A DNA stretch of 64,000 nt from Pardosa pseudoannulata (GCA_032207245.1 CM063503.1:59444817-59508816); one strand, 5' to 3'. Shown: positions 22,346 through 34,684, counted from the stretch's first letter. Notes: generated from the letters alone by a model not told the origin. Program-made: numbers and translations.

Positions 22346-23849
22346 TCATGTCCATAAATTAAGGATAATTCAGAATCACACAGAAATTGAGCTCTAAAAT
22401 AAAACTTTCACCTGTAGAATTATCACGCACATCTTGAAGAGGAATATGCAAATTGCAGGAAACCACCAGATGGCGCGGATAGTACGTCACAATCACGAGA
22501 GTGTATGAAAGGGGTATATAAGGAATGGTAGCAAAGAAGTAAAATTGTTCACAAGCGCTTTAAAAGCCTTTCAGTGCAATAACCGCATAGTTATGGTACA
22601 AAGGAAGCATTTGGATGATTTTTTACGTGGTACAATTATCGGACGACTGGAATGTGGACGTACCCAGCTGGAAGTATCCGAGGAACTTGGAATCGCCCAG
22701 AGTGTCATCTCCAGGCTTTGGCAACGATTCAAACATGATGGTAATGTGAGTAGATGTTACAGCACAGGTCGCTCCCGAGTTACTACGCCGAATGATGACC
22801 GGTATTTGGCAGTTACTGCCAAAAGAAACAGACGGAGCACAGCATCAGACCTGTCTCGTCAGCTCTCTTCAGCTACCGGTACGACGGTTTCAAGGCAGAC
22901 CGTGTACAGACGCTTAAGGAACATTGGTGTATATGATCTTAGGCCTGTCAGATGTCAGATGTGTTCCCCTTACCTCAACTCACTGTCGCCTGCGATTATC
23001 TGGGCTAGAGAGCATGCATTGTGGACACCGCAACAGTGGTCTTGTGTGATGTTTTCCGACGAGTCCAGGTTCAGTTTACATTCTGATTCTCGCCGGACTT
23101 TCATATGGAGAGCGCCAGGTACCCTTTACCACCAAGAGAACACCATTGAACGACACCGTTACGGTGGTGCAGGATGGCTCGTTTGGGGAGGAATTATTCT
23201 TGGTTCCAGAACTGACCTGCATGTTCAGAGTGTAACGATGACAGGCCACATCTATCGGGATGTCATTCTGGAACAACATGTACGTTTGTTTCGGGGAGCC
23301 ATGGGTCCTGAATTTCTGTATATGGATTACAACGCCCGACCTCCCGTGCAAACATTGTAGACGAATGCCTTCAATCGGAGGATATCACCCTTATGGATTG
23401 GCCAGCATACTCACCGGACTTGAATCCAATAGAGCATGTGTGGGACATGCTTGACCGACGAATTGCAGCCCGTCAACCCCCTCCCAACTGTCTATCGGAA
23501 CTTCGGAGGGCATTGCTTGATGAGTGGTGTAATTTTCCCCAAGATCAGATTGATAATCTGATACTCAGCATTCGTAGGCATTGTAACACTTGTATTGCAT
23601 CGTCCGGGAGACATACTCAGTATTTACCATCATACTAACAATTTTATACTGTTTTCTGTAAATAGGTTCTTTTTTGAAATTTGCTCCAGGGAGTAAAAAT
23701 CGCAATTTTTATTAATTATGTCAAACATATAGCATCTTTTTTGCTCTTTACCTTTTGTTTAATAAATAGACTTTACAAATAAGTCAAATTTGTTTTGTTT
23801 TTGTCTCTTTCATTGCCTGAACTTCATTATCCTTAATTTATGGACATGA

Positions 23850-23852
<3 letters not shown>
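22343..23852 (+). mobile_element. Tc1-like DNA transposon (Tc1/mariner superfamily)
   Basis: About 1.5 kb, bounded by inverted repeats sharing ctcatgtccataaattaagg and ataat (22345 onward, and inverted at 23827-23850). TA dinucleotides flank it, the usual target duplication for the superfamily, although here the whole target is a TA array. The outermost base pair differs between the ends (CA versus TA start). It encodes one transposase gene on the plus strand. The ends are well preserved, which suggests fairly recent activity or mobilisation in trans. Confidence 0.9.
22593..23638 (+). pseudogene. Tc1-like transposase, frameshifted
   Basis: Chosen start MVQRKHLDDF at 22593. A helix-turn-helix follows (about residues 18-45, SEELGIAQSVISRLWQRF), then the GRPR-type linker as STGRSR, a second DNA-binding region (residues 85-112), then the DDE catalytic domain. 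The first Asp is in MFSDESRF (residue 156). The position of the second Asp (FLYMDYNARP, usually QDNARPH) reads Tyr246. A one-base loss just after it, near 23345, ends the frame at 23358-23360. The remainder continues in another frame from 23348 (MDWPAYSPDLNPIEHVWDML) with the final Glu at DD34E spacing, and ends at 23638. Two independent defects make this copy non-functional. Confidence 0.88.

Positions 23853-23924
<72 letters not shown>
23853..23924. repeat. (TA)n spacer between two transposons
   Basis: Uninterrupted TA joining the right end of the Tc1-like element to the left end of the next element. Confidence 0.95.
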
Positions 23925-23928
<4 letters not shown>

Positions 23929-25698
23929 AGGTGTCTCCTATTTTAAAATTAAATAGCATGAAAACAAAGATAGATAGAAGAATGCCACAAACGGTACGTC
24001 GATTTTGAAAGCTGTAAGAGTTTATAAAGTATAGTTACATAAGTTTGAAAGTATAGTTACAAAAGTTGTCAATAGATGGTGCTGAAAGCTGCATAACTAA
24101 GCAGTGATAACTAAAAGTGTCCCTTACAATCAGTCTATGCAATTGCATTACAATGTGTTCAAAATGACCACCGTTCACACTAGAAAAATAGCGTAAACGG
24201 GCAAGAAATGTGCCATTCCATCCTGGAATGTCTAAACGGAAATGGAATCAGTAGCTTCACAGATCGACCATTCAATCTCATCTAAAGTAGTGGGATTGTT
24301 TCTGTAGACAATGTCTTTGATGCATCCCATAAAAAGTAGTCATACGGAGTGAGATCCAGTGAATAAGCAGGCTAATCCATGCCTGCGCCAGTGTATTTGG
24401 GATAATCCATTGAAATAACTCTTTACCCGAAGTATTTACGTAGAAAGAAAATCCCCTGTTTAGTGCGATGTGGTCAGGCACCATCTTGCATAAACCCTTC
24501 CCTCTCTCTCGTGTATCCTCAAAATCTAGTTCTGTAGCTACAAATTGTTGTAAAATTGCAAGATAACATTTGCTAGTGATCGTTTCACTAATAAAAAAGG
24601 GACCAATAATGTCTCTACTGCATATTGCTGCCCAAACAGTAAGTTTGAGACAATGAAGTGATTTCGCCTCACACAAATGAGGATTTTAGGAACCGCAAAA
24701 TCTCCAATTGTGTTTATTAACAAATCCATTAAAGTGGAAATAGGCTTCATCGGTGAACCAAATGCAGTCAACATCAAAGCCGTCATTATCAATTATATTT
24801 ATGTTCCAATTGGCAAAGTCGTGCAGTTGTACAGCTAATGCAGATATGGCCTGGTGACTCTGAATATTACAGGGAAGCATGTGCAGGCTACTTCGCAGTA
24901 TTGTATGCGTGTTGGAACGCTTCAAACCAGTCTCTGCTGTAAGTCTTCGAACGGATTTCCAGTGTAGTTGCTGAACAATTGCAGAAACTGTGCCGACATT
25001 TTCCGGAGTAACAACTGTTGACCTGGAACCAACATGCCCAACAAGCTCATCTAAAACGCTACCTATACGTTCGTATTTGGAAAAGAGCCTGCAAATGGTT
25101 TTCGCAACGAGTCCTTATGCAATATTAAATCTTCTTTGAAAACTGCGCCTTGTGACCTTGACATTGTATGTTGATCTGTACACCTGTGACATTGTATGTA
25201 CTGGTGGACCTGTGACATTGCATGTCTTGACCTGTGGAATTTCAGTACCAGAAAAACAAGTTGTTCAATTGAATACACCTTTACACCCGTTATCTTGGGT
25301 ACTCTCAATTCTTTTCCCATTTCAATGGTCAAAAGAATCTTTTGTGGAGTACGTTACGACAGGTACTGACAATTGCACACACCGTTTAACGGCTTTTAAG
25401 TCTGAATCATGCCGCAATTTTGCAAACTTGTTCTTCTTCTTCCCCATTTGACATTTGCATACTTTCCATATAGTTCCTCCGCCCTGTGACTCGCATCGGG
25501 AATGAAGCTTTTCGAGCACTATTTGTAGGTATTTTGATTACAGCGCCATCTATTGACAACTCTTGTAACTATATTTCCAAACTTCAGTATAAAATTACTA
25601 CAGCCTTCCCAATCAATATACTGCTTGTGTCATTATTCTATCTATCTTTGTTTTCACATTATTAAATTTTAAAGTAGGGGACACCTTTCTTGGACACC

Positions 25699-25702
<4 letters not shown>
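23925..25702 (-). mobile_element. Second Tc1/mariner-superfamily element (decayed)
   Basis: About 1.8 kb with imperfect terminal inverted repeats of some 60 bases. The left end contains aaggtgtctcctattttaaa and gaaaacaaagatagatagaa; the right end carries the same motifs inverted, with ggtgtcc present twice. TA tracts flank both ends. It encodes a DDE transposase on the minus strand, unrelated in sequence to the neighbouring Tc1 copy. Strongly mutated. Confidence 0.82.
24268..25470 (-). pseudogene. DDE transposase remnant of second element
   Basis: Pieces in several minus frames fit one transposase: an N-terminal MGKKKNKFAKL segment, a helix-turn-helix around FSKYERIGSVLDELV, the KSVRRLTAETGL block, then CIWFTDEAYFHFNGFVN with the first catalytic Asp, VWAAICSRDIIGPFF, QDGA with the second Asp (24483-24485), and YDYFLW with the third acidic residue (24339-24341). 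The Arg codon after QDGA has become TGA (24474-24476), consistent with a CpG transition. There are several frame changes and another stop near the WP motif. It matches the long, widespread eukaryotic DDE_3-type family; I do not name the subfamily. Confidence 0.78.

Positions 25703-25775
<73 letters not shown>
25700..25775. repeat. (TA)n on the far side of second transposon
   Basis: TA repeats followed by a short CA run. With 22290-22342 and 23853-23924 it forms a single TA array interrupted by two elements. Confidence 0.95.
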
Positions 25776-25783
<8 letters not shown>

Positions 25784-27465
25784 GCCGTGCCTTATTAAGA
25801 CGAAAACGCTTAACACAAAGTTTCTCTTAAGTCGAAAGAAAACTGTTTCCCCGTCAGGTTGTAGAGGAAAATAATAATTGTTGTATCATTTAATGCAAAC
25901 ATGAAGACAAACTTCTCCCATTTAAGACGAAGTAAATATTGCGCCAAGTGACAAAAAGTGTAAACTATTTTCTCTTTAGAAGCAAGTTTCTAACTTTTTC
26001 AGAACTGTACGCAAGTAAGGATATCGTGTTTATTTTAGAAAATGACATGTACTACCATGGCATTTTTGTCGTGTGTGTATCTGTGTAAGTGTGAGCTATT
26101 GCATAATGTTGATGCAAGCCAACTTCCAAACTCCTTTGTCCACCCCTTCGCTACGCCCTTGTGTATATATGTAAAGGTAATATATAGTTTTAATATGTAC
26201 CTATATATATATTGCATACATACATACATATATATGCATATACATACATGTGTCTGTTGGTCAATTTGTTTTATATTCATATATAAATAAACATGCTTGA
26301 TACGTTTCGATTAGGTTATTTAAAACAATACATAATTATTATAGTTATTATTACTGTTAGTGTCATTCATTAACTAATAATACATTTTGAAACATTGATG
26401 ACTGTGAATAAATATTTAACAAAATTAAGTTTGCTATAATTAGTGCAATATATGCTTCAATTATAAATTTCCTAAATTCCGCATCTTGCCCATCTCTGAC
26501 TAGACAATCAGCATGATATTGGAGAATATTTTAATTTTTAGCATACATCACTCTTTTTATTTATATAATTAAAATTTAAAGAAGTTAAAAAAATAATTCC
26601 TACGCCAAAATATACATTCGAAATAAATTTAAAATAAAACGATAAAAACTTCAATAAAATTTTAATTTTAATCACTTGATAAGTGTTTTATTTGATTTAG
26701 GTAATTAGCATTATATTGATGATTATAATTTTAACATGTGACACATTTTCAAATCATATTTAGAATTATAATGATAAAAAAAATCCTAGCTTTGCAGTTA
26801 TAAACCTACGGTTAATTCTAGAATATTCCTCCTACTTTCAAAAGTAATTTTTTTTCACCTCATATCTCAGATGTTGAAGTTTAAAATCGACTTCCTATTC
26901 TTTGAATTCCGCATAGATTAGAAGAGTATAAAGAGGAAGAATAAAACAGATTATGGAAACGCAGAATATCATAGATCAGATGTATAGCGCCATCTATTAC
27001 CAAAAGCTGTTACTATACTTCTATGAATATTACTGTCACCTCTTTTGAATTTTACAAGAAAATAGCTAGAACTAATTTTACTGCAACGTAACAACATGAA
27101 CTATGTAATATAAAAATTACATACTGTTAACCTGATTATTCTAATTCAAAATAAATGTTGTAATTACTATAATAATAAAAAAATAAGCATGGAAATACAG
27201 ATTCAAAAAGGAAGATTATATTTACAATCGATGTAACTAAATTTTGAGATTTTTTGTGGTGTCCTGTTATTTTAAATCTCAAACTAAGGGGATAATAATT
27301 TATTTTTTATAAAAAATTTATTATCGATAAATATAAATGTATTTTAACAGTTTATTATTATTAGCTTTATTTTGATTAACCGGAAATTTTATTATTACCA
27401 TTTAAGTTTAAAAATATAAAAACATTTGATTTTGACATCTTATCTTGAAAAACTCTTAACATAAC
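25776..27465. other. Repeat-derived non-coding DNA
   Basis: No gene. Fragments look transposon-related: ccccttcgctacgccc near 26144, and tagcgccatctatta at about 26986, which resembles cagcgccatctattga inside the second transposon at 25540. A ggtgtcctgttattttaaa at about 27260 resembles that element's terminal repeat, so an old relative may be buried here. Confidence 0.35.
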
Positions 27466-28030
27466 ATGGAACTTTTAAATAAATATAACCTTCCTTTGGT
27501 AGTTACCCACACCAAAGTCTCGCCCCGAAAACTATCTATCTTTCCACCCTTTGAGTGTCTGAAACGGGGGGGGGGGCTTTTTTCACTATTATCATCATTT
27601 TTCATTTCATTATCACATTACACATTTCGTTATTATTGCAACAAAGAGTTACAGTTCAACAACGCCAGCGTTAAATTGACCTAGAAGCGAAAGCGAAATG
27701 AGTGACCCTCCTTCCACCCCTTCGAATTGTGGGTTGTTTGGATAGCCTTAGCAGATTCGCTATATCCCCCGTCGTGAGACTTAATGGATTATTCAGGGTG
27801 AGCATCTGGATTTATCAGTTCCATTATGGGTACACAAATACATAACATTAAAATTACATGAAAGGTTAACAATACAATTTAACCCTAGACAGCAAATACA
27901 AATAGAAAAGTGGTAAAGGGAGAAAGTATTAATTAGAGAGTAGAAAGTTTAAAAAGGGATAGGGAGTTTTTTATAACGATGCAAGCATCACTTTATAAAA
28001 TTTTAATCAGTTTTTTTGGAGTTTTATATT
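27466..28030. other. Unassigned, less AT-rich DNA with G-run
   Basis: Contains a run of G at about 27567 and mixed-composition sequence to 27800. No exon structure or domain is recognisable. Probably the distal part of the retrotransposon-rich block that follows. Confidence 0.35.
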
Positions 28031-28036
28031 TTATAA

Positions 28037-28038
<2 letters not shown>

Positions 28039-28073
<35 letters not shown>
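28039..28073. repeat. (TG)n microsatellite
   Basis: About 17 TG repeats just beyond the 3' side of the minus-strand retrotransposon fragment. It may be the simple-repeat tail of that element, but that is a guess. Confidence 0.9.
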
Positions 28074-28076
<3 letters not shown>

Positions 28077-28269
28077 AAATACACAAAGCGTAATAATAAC
28101 AAAAGGAGGAAGTTAAGGATGGCGGAAGAGAAGAATTAAGTATAAGAATTGATAGAGTGCTAACTTGAGTAGAAATAGCAAGAGTCATTGTGGCGCCATC
28201 TAATGTCGGCGAGAGGAATTAAGAAATTAAGAATTTGGAATAAACAAGAATTTGGAATAAGCTATGATT

Positions 28270-28879
28270 TTAGGGAAGCATGGCAGCTCTTGGCCGCTTA
28301 CGATTCCTGGTTTCCCTAAAATCAGGAAGCTCAGCAACTATTTCATTATTGATATTATTAATGTTGGCATAAAACTTAATGGAAATGTTACGGCAAATAT
28401 CACTAAAAGTTAGAATATTGAGGTCAGCCCTTTTGACTTCATTACGTAAATAACGCGGAGCTCTTGCTATTTCTCTGAGGATCTTATTATGAGTACGATT
28501 TAAAATATCTAAGTTAGCGGGGAACACAAACGACCATATGGGTGCTGCGTAAGTTGCAGCTGGTAGTATTACTGTTTTATACAGTAATACTTTATTTCTA
28601 ATAGATAAATGAGGGCCGAAAAGTAGTGAACGAAGCTCAACTTTCCTGGCAATGATTTTATTTTTAATATTAACTATATGATGTTTAAAAGTTAGACGTT
28701 TGTCAATAGTATCACCAAGATATTTAATTGAGTTCTCCCATTCGATCACCTCGTCGTACATATGAAGCCGTGGAGGAAGTTTGAAACAACGACTAAAATA
28801 AATTTCCTGGCATTTGCCTGAATTTATTTTAATCTTCCAGTGTGTGAACCATATTTCCAGAGCAGAGATGTGGTCCTTC
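28270..28879 (-). pseudogene. Jockey-type non-LTR reverse transcriptase, C-terminal fragment
   Basis: One open minus frame covers about 200 codons and has no ATG of its own at its upstream edge. It contains ALEIWFTHWKIKINSGKCQE, then SIKYLGDTIDKRLTFKHHI, KVLLYKTVILPAATYAAPIW and the distal helix NRTHNKILREIARAPRYLRN. These are the thumb and connection regions just after the catalytic YADD block of jockey/I-type reverse transcriptases. The catalytic part itself is missing: homology stops near 28879, where unrelated GC-richer sequence begins. The frame ends naturally at 28270, followed by a probable 3' untranslated tail. Likely a 5'-truncated or rearranged insertion. Confidence 0.85.
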
Positions 28880-29110
28880 GACCCTCATTGGTCAAGAGGG
28901 GTTGCTAACCGCGGAGTAGCCCGCTTCGGCCAAGGCAACCCTGCCATACGAACTTTTTACTAGCGTCTGGGTCACACAACATCATAAAATGCACTGGCTG
29001 TACAGCGCCTGCGCAGTTGTTCTGGGAGCTTTAAAGATGGGAGATTTGGCGAGCGCGGGAGATAAGAAATTAAGTTTACCGTATAAACAGGTCTTTACAG
29101 TAGCTTTGTC
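28880..29110. other. GC-rich segment abutting the RT fragment
   Basis: Notably richer in G and C than the window, with ggttgctaaccgcggagtag and a matching ggcaacc forming a weak inverted repeat. No coding match. Probably part of a different transposon joined at the point where the reverse transcriptase breaks off. Confidence 0.4.
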
Positions 29111-29453
29111 TTGTTAAGATGGAAGGAGCTTCTTCTGTTGCTGGATTTCTTCTGTTAATGAACAAAAAAGGTCCTTTTCAGGCCCCAAAATTTCTGAAAA
29201 TAATGCTTCGGGCTTATGATATTCCCCTCTTTCGCTATTCGAATTATATGTGGACCATGAAAAAAATTGTTGTAATATATACTATGTTCAAATATTTATG
29301 CTACAACAAACATGTCTTTTTTATATAAAATGCTGCTTGATAATAAAACAGTTTCAGTAAAATATTTTTCTTGGACAAAGTTACATAATTTGCATAGTTT
29401 TCTATAATCATAATTATAAAATAAATTTCCAGTAAAAAATAATTCTATAAGTA

Positions 29454-29935
29454 ATTACCGATTTTAAGACAAATTAAAATAAGAAAAATTTAATTTTGAA
29501 ACAAAATTGTTTGCCACAGATTCATTTATCTGTGATTTCTAATTAAAAAAGTGTTAGTGTTTACTGTAGATATTATCATATGGCTTTTTCAAACCGGTGT
29601 ATTTATGTTGTGGTGATCGATATTACCGATTTTAAGACAAGAAAAATTAAAGTAATAAAACATTACAAAAAATGTCATTTTAAAACGAAATCATAGCAGG
29701 TGGCATGATCATAAATGTACTGGCCTTTTTTTCAGACTGGTGCACTTGTGATGTTATGAAAAAAGCTAGTGTTTACCATAGCTGTTTTCACAAGGGTGCA
29801 TTTAAATGTACCAGCCTGTTTCAGACCGGTGCATTTATGATGTTGTGATCACCGGATGCTAGTTCGTCAAACGTGGCAAATATTTGGCGCAGTTTGAGGC
29901 CGGGGCATTTATAATGTTGTGTTACCGAAACGCTA
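29454..29935. repeat. Diverged tandem units with (a)ccggtgcatttatgatgtt motif
   Basis: attaccgattttaagacaa recurs at about 29454 and 29624 (spacing 170). Related strings aaccggtgtatttatgttgt, gactggtgcacttgtgatgt, gaccggtgcatttatgatgt and gccggggcatttataatgtt occur near 29595, 29735, 29825 and 29900. An old, degraded array of unknown origin. Confidence 0.6.
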
Positions 29936-32510
29936 GTCGAACTTTATCAGAGATCTGCCGGCCCCCTCAGAGAGAGAAGGAAGAAGGAGTGGGGATCTTA
30001 ATTTCTTCTGCACCAGCTTTTACACCATTTCATTTTTCACCAAGACATACCAAGTTTGTTCACCAAGTTTGGCATATCCTCGACTGAGTGTGGTCCCATT
30101 GGCATAATGGCCTAAATAGCATTTTATATTCTATTTACACCTTGATTTATATTCAAAATAAACAAAATTCACCAGGAGGAATTAGTTTTTTTTTTCAATT
30201 TTGTATTTTCTTACCTATGTGGTTGGACTAGACGCTCTGTCGGTCTCATCTTAACAATTATCATCATTATTCATTTCATTATCCCATTATACATTTCATT
30301 ATCATTCTCATTATGCACATTTCATTGCCACCTTAATATAAAAAGTCTCATGGGCCTTTTGGTTTTAAGGTGTTAGATATCTTCGAAAATCTTAACATTT
30401 GTTTCCTTAGATTATCGAATGGTTTGTTAAACACATTTTAAAAAAAACTTCAAAAAACTTTAAAAAATTCATATCAAGGGGGCATTATATGAGATCTTCA
30501 TTGGAATAGCCTGTATCCGATTCACTATAAACAAAAGTTCCATTTCGAACAGGAATTTTCCTAAACCTTTAACAAGATTCTAACTTTTCAGAAATGAAGT
30601 TTTATTATATGAAGTTATACACTTTTTAAGTAAAATAGGTAGACCAAATGATAAAAGAAGAAATCCACTTACCCACAAAATAATTTGAAATTTATAAATT
30701 AGAAACTAATTATATCTAATAGAAGATTATTATTTTTTTAAACTAATTATATCTAATAGAAGATTATTATTTTTTTATTCTGTAAACATCAATTATATAA
30801 TTACGAGGAATATTTTATTGCGGGATCAAGGTTTACTATCTTTAAATTTCAAATTTCTTAAGTTCTTTGTTATATTTAATTTTAAAATTTGAAATATATA
30901 CTACGTAAATGTGTGTATATACAGATTTCAGGTGAAAATTGAAGACAATACATGGAAGTTTTCACTATTCACAAATTAAGAATAGAACAAAAAAATTTTT
31001 AAATGAACATAAAAGTTATAGTCCAATAAACCAATCGAATAATATATTTACTGCAATAAATGTGATATTTGTTTCTTTTATAAATTTCGTGAATTTCACC
31101 TCGGGTTGTAAAATGTTACTGACAAGCCTCTATTATGTTACCCCTCATAAATATAATAAAACTAATAATCAAATATTAAAATTTATAAAATAATTAAAAT
31201 TATAGATGTAAAAGGGCACAAAATAAAAGTTTGAAATTTGACCATCAATGTTCAATGCTACTAAAAAAGCATACAAAAAAATGTACATCATAAATTCTTT
31301 AAATACTTCAAAATCTAACTTTAAGTGGATCCCCCTCCCCATTTCAACTTATATCATTAACAGTTACACAACAATAAATATGTAAAGGGCTTAAAACCGT
31401 AAATACCAGTATTCAAAATATTCAACATTTGATTGCACAATGAGAATGATTAATGTTGTTATATAAGTAAGAAGCCACTAAAATCTACAAGGAAAATATA
31501 TGGATTAAATACAAAACAACTGCTTGAAAGTTGGCACATATTTTTCGAAGCTATTTAAGTCATTTTCTGATTTTTAAACTTTTATTTTCATATTTTAATT
31601 AATTTTTTAAACATTTTTTACTTTACGACAAATTTTATTTTTCATTACTGTTCTGATGTCCCTGGCCAAAAAATATTTTGTGTTTTCTAAATTCTCTACT
31701 CTTTAGTTACTGTGTTAGGAACTCACGAATCCACCATCCTACCTCAATCTTTCATCTTTTAGTTGTTTTTATGCTCTGCTCTTTGTCAATTTCTCTGCTT
31801 ACTGTAAGAAATCTCTGGATTAGAGGGCTAGGCAATCCAGTTGCCCTACCTTCCTGAAGGTCCTGAAAGTTGGCACAACCAACAGTATTCAATTAAAATG
31901 TGTTTCTACTACATATTAGCAAATTATTTTCATTTCTTTTCCACTATACATTTAGCATAATATAGAAACACAATTGGATGTCGATTCTCATTTGAGTTAA
32001 ATACAGTTCATATAAAACAATTACTTCAAATTATACGATGTTTTAATGATTTTGCTTTTAGCATTTTCACATAATAAAATTTTCTGTAACTTGACAAAAT
32101 GCATTCACATTAAAAAAAAAAAAAACATACTCAGTGTTATCACAAATACATTAATAGACACTGCACAAAATTTTCAGCGAGATAAAAAAAAATAATGTAC
32201 ATAATTTTTAAAAGATCTTAGCGTATTTACCTTTAGAGTTCGAGTTTAAAGCAAACAGAATTATCACTTCGGGTGGCAGACATGAAACAAGTAAAATATA
32301 AAAAGTATTTTTTTAAAAAATAGCTTTTATTTAACAAGAAAAGTGATAAAAAATGCAATAAAAAATAAAAATTTTGTTTCAGTTTTTAATTATGCTGTAT
32401 GAAAATGCGATACTTGTGGCGATACTTGTTTACTTGTGGCGATACTTGTTTACAATATCTACAATTGAGATTCCAGCTTTTTACATTGACTAAACTGAAA
32501 GAGAGTTAAG
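29936..32510. other. Non-coding DNA, no gene recognised
   Basis: Holds a short direct repeat (aactaattatatctaatagaagattattatt at about 30708 and 30740) and a more GC-rich patch at 31650-31880 that may be repeat-derived. Open frames here lack recognisable domains. Confidence 0.45.
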
Positions 32511-32519
32511 ATAAAGGAG

Positions 32520-32660
32520 TCGAAGTCGGGATTTAAACGTAGCTGGACATTGAAATCCCAAGCGCTGTTCGCCAGTACCGACGTCCCGTGCGTCCGAACG
32601 CCCGGACCGATACACCGCATCAGTAAAGCCCCTGCCTGCTCCCCTGTGCCTTTACTGGAG
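32520..32660 (-). mobile_element. Possible SINE remnant
   Basis: GC-rich island in AT-rich DNA. Read on the minus strand it contains gtttaaatcccgac, a plausible B box, preceded by ggtgtatcggtccgggcg, which could be a decayed A-box region. No other copy is present in the window, so this rests on box-like motifs only. Confidence 0.35.
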
Positions 32661-34606
32661 GTAAAACAGATTTAACATATTCATGACTGTTATTTAGGCC
32701 TCAGTTAGTAATTCAATATTTTGATTAAGGAATAACGCATAACTAAAGAGAATTGTAATAATTATGGTGTAAATATGAATATAAAAACATAAATAATTGC
32801 TGGTTATGTTATAGAGTAATCAAGTATATCAATGTGTAAATAGTGTACAGAATAAATGTCTTAATCTAAATATAAGGTACCATATTTTTACTGTGTTTCC
32901 CCTTTGTAAATGAACACAGGTGTTAGTGTTGTAAGTACATTACAACAACTCTGTTTTTAAAACTGGAAATATATATAGCAAATTAATATTTTTTTGTACT
33001 TTTTAAAATTCATTGCTAAAATATTTAGAGTAGCTTTTACAAGTGGCGATATGTGTCAATTAATTAATTATATGTAATATATACACGCATATATACAGTC
33101 GATCAAAGTAAAACTCGTACTTTTTCTTCTAAGCTAAAAATTTGCTTAAATATCAGACTTTGTTTTAAAACAAGAAAATATTTTAATAACACAAGAAACT
33201 ACACGTTTCTGCACAATATCGCATAAGCAATATGAGGAATAAAAATCACGGTTACTTTAAATAATTAATTAGGTACTATAAAGCAGGGAGTAATTTCGGG
33301 GCTTAAACTGAAGGGGCAAAAGTCGGATCAGAAAATTAAAATATGAATAAAACCTCAAAATTGGAGGGACAAAACAGCAAATTTGCCCTTCTCTTCAAAT
33401 TTTGGGGGAGCGTTTGACTCCACCCCGGGATTTTCCCAAATTACGCCCGTGGGACCAGCATTATTCAGAGGAATGGCCTTTCATTGCCGGTGTAGGGCTT
33501 TCTCATGTGTTACTTCGAGAGCTTAGTTCTTAAAAGGGTGAACAACACACAATTTGGAACGCTGGGGATCATCTACGAGAGTCTGTTGACTTTTAGAAGA
33601 CCCCCTCGACACAGACGCACTTCTAAAAATCAACTTTATGGGGAAAAAAGGAAATGTATTAAATTAGGATATAATTTTTTAGCTAAATGACACTCACATA
33701 ATTGAGACACACGAGGAAACTTTAGGATGCTTCTCAAGAAGGCAAACAAAGATAAGAAATAATTGAATTAGGCATATTCCCACAATTTTATACGATTTCA
33801 TAGTTCTTGCAGGAATTATTCGCTAGCTTCCAACCAGCGAAATATGTTGTTAAATTTGGAACTTAGTGATTTAGTTCTGATTACTTGGTTGACCCCCATT
33901 CCTTCTCCTTGAGAGTTATGTTTAATTACGTTTTTCCTTCTTTAAAAAAATTAAAAATAATAAAAATAAAAAAGATAAAGTAAGAGGACAATGGAATCAG
34001 CAAAGTTCACATTACCATGACTACAGCAAATACAGTTGCTATTGTTCTATGTAAATGGAAATAGGCAAAGTTGAAAAAGGGCCATGGTCTGTAAACATAC
34101 ATGACAATGCTGTACAGTTTTATTTAATTTAAGGGAGATACTTTTAGGAAATATTGACAAGTGATTCTGCCTGTCGTTGCCGAATTCCAAAAAGATTACC
34201 ATTCTTTTAAAATATTATTAAGAATTAGTGATTTAATGTAAGACGACAGGAGTGAAAGATTATATTTTGTGATCTCTTGTGTAGTTAAAGAATCAATGTT
34301 AAGAGAATGGAGCAGAACTGACCATCTGATTGCTCATTACATCCAGTTCATCTTCTGTGCATTCAAAAACTCTCGATGACACGAAAAATGACGGTCGATA
34401 TCTGAACGCACTACGACAACGTTAATGTCAGATACCTAGAATTTACAACTGCTGCAAACGATAGCTACCTCGTCTACGTTCCCCTTTGCACCATCAACTT
34501 TTGCACTCTTTGTATCGCTCTTTTTATGGCAATGTGAGAAACACGAACTTCTAGATGCCTTCGTAAATCCAAGTGAGTATATATATATAGGCATGCATAT
34601 ACACAC

Positions 34607-34610
<4 letters not shown>
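32661..34610. other. Non-coding DNA, no gene recognised
   Basis: A mixed-composition patch at 33290-33620 (with accccgggattttcccaaat) looks transposon-derived. A minus-strand open frame at 34436-34580 has a plausible amino-acid mix but no domain I know, and it ends in a (TA)n tract, so I do not call it a gene. Confidence 0.4.

Positions 34611-34681
<71 letters not shown>
34611..34681. repeat. (TA)n microsatellite
   Basis: Uninterrupted TA for about 70 bases. Confidence 0.97.

Positions 34682-34684
<3 letters not shown>

Noticed and set aside
23076..23351. Minus-strand frame of 91 codons within the Tc1 element
   Set aside because: Antisense shadow of the transposase.
25152..25451. Plus-strand frame within the second transposon
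   Set aside because: Antisense to the transposase remnant; contains no domain of its own.
21570..25775. CRISPR-like or other regular arrays
   Set aside because: Repeats are simple dinucleotides in animal DNA with no unique spacers of constant length.
34436..34580. Minus-strand frame with KASRSSCFSHCHKKSD-like residues
   Set aside because: Looks more protein-like than most, but the upstream part is translated (TA)n and there is no domain or second exon to support it.
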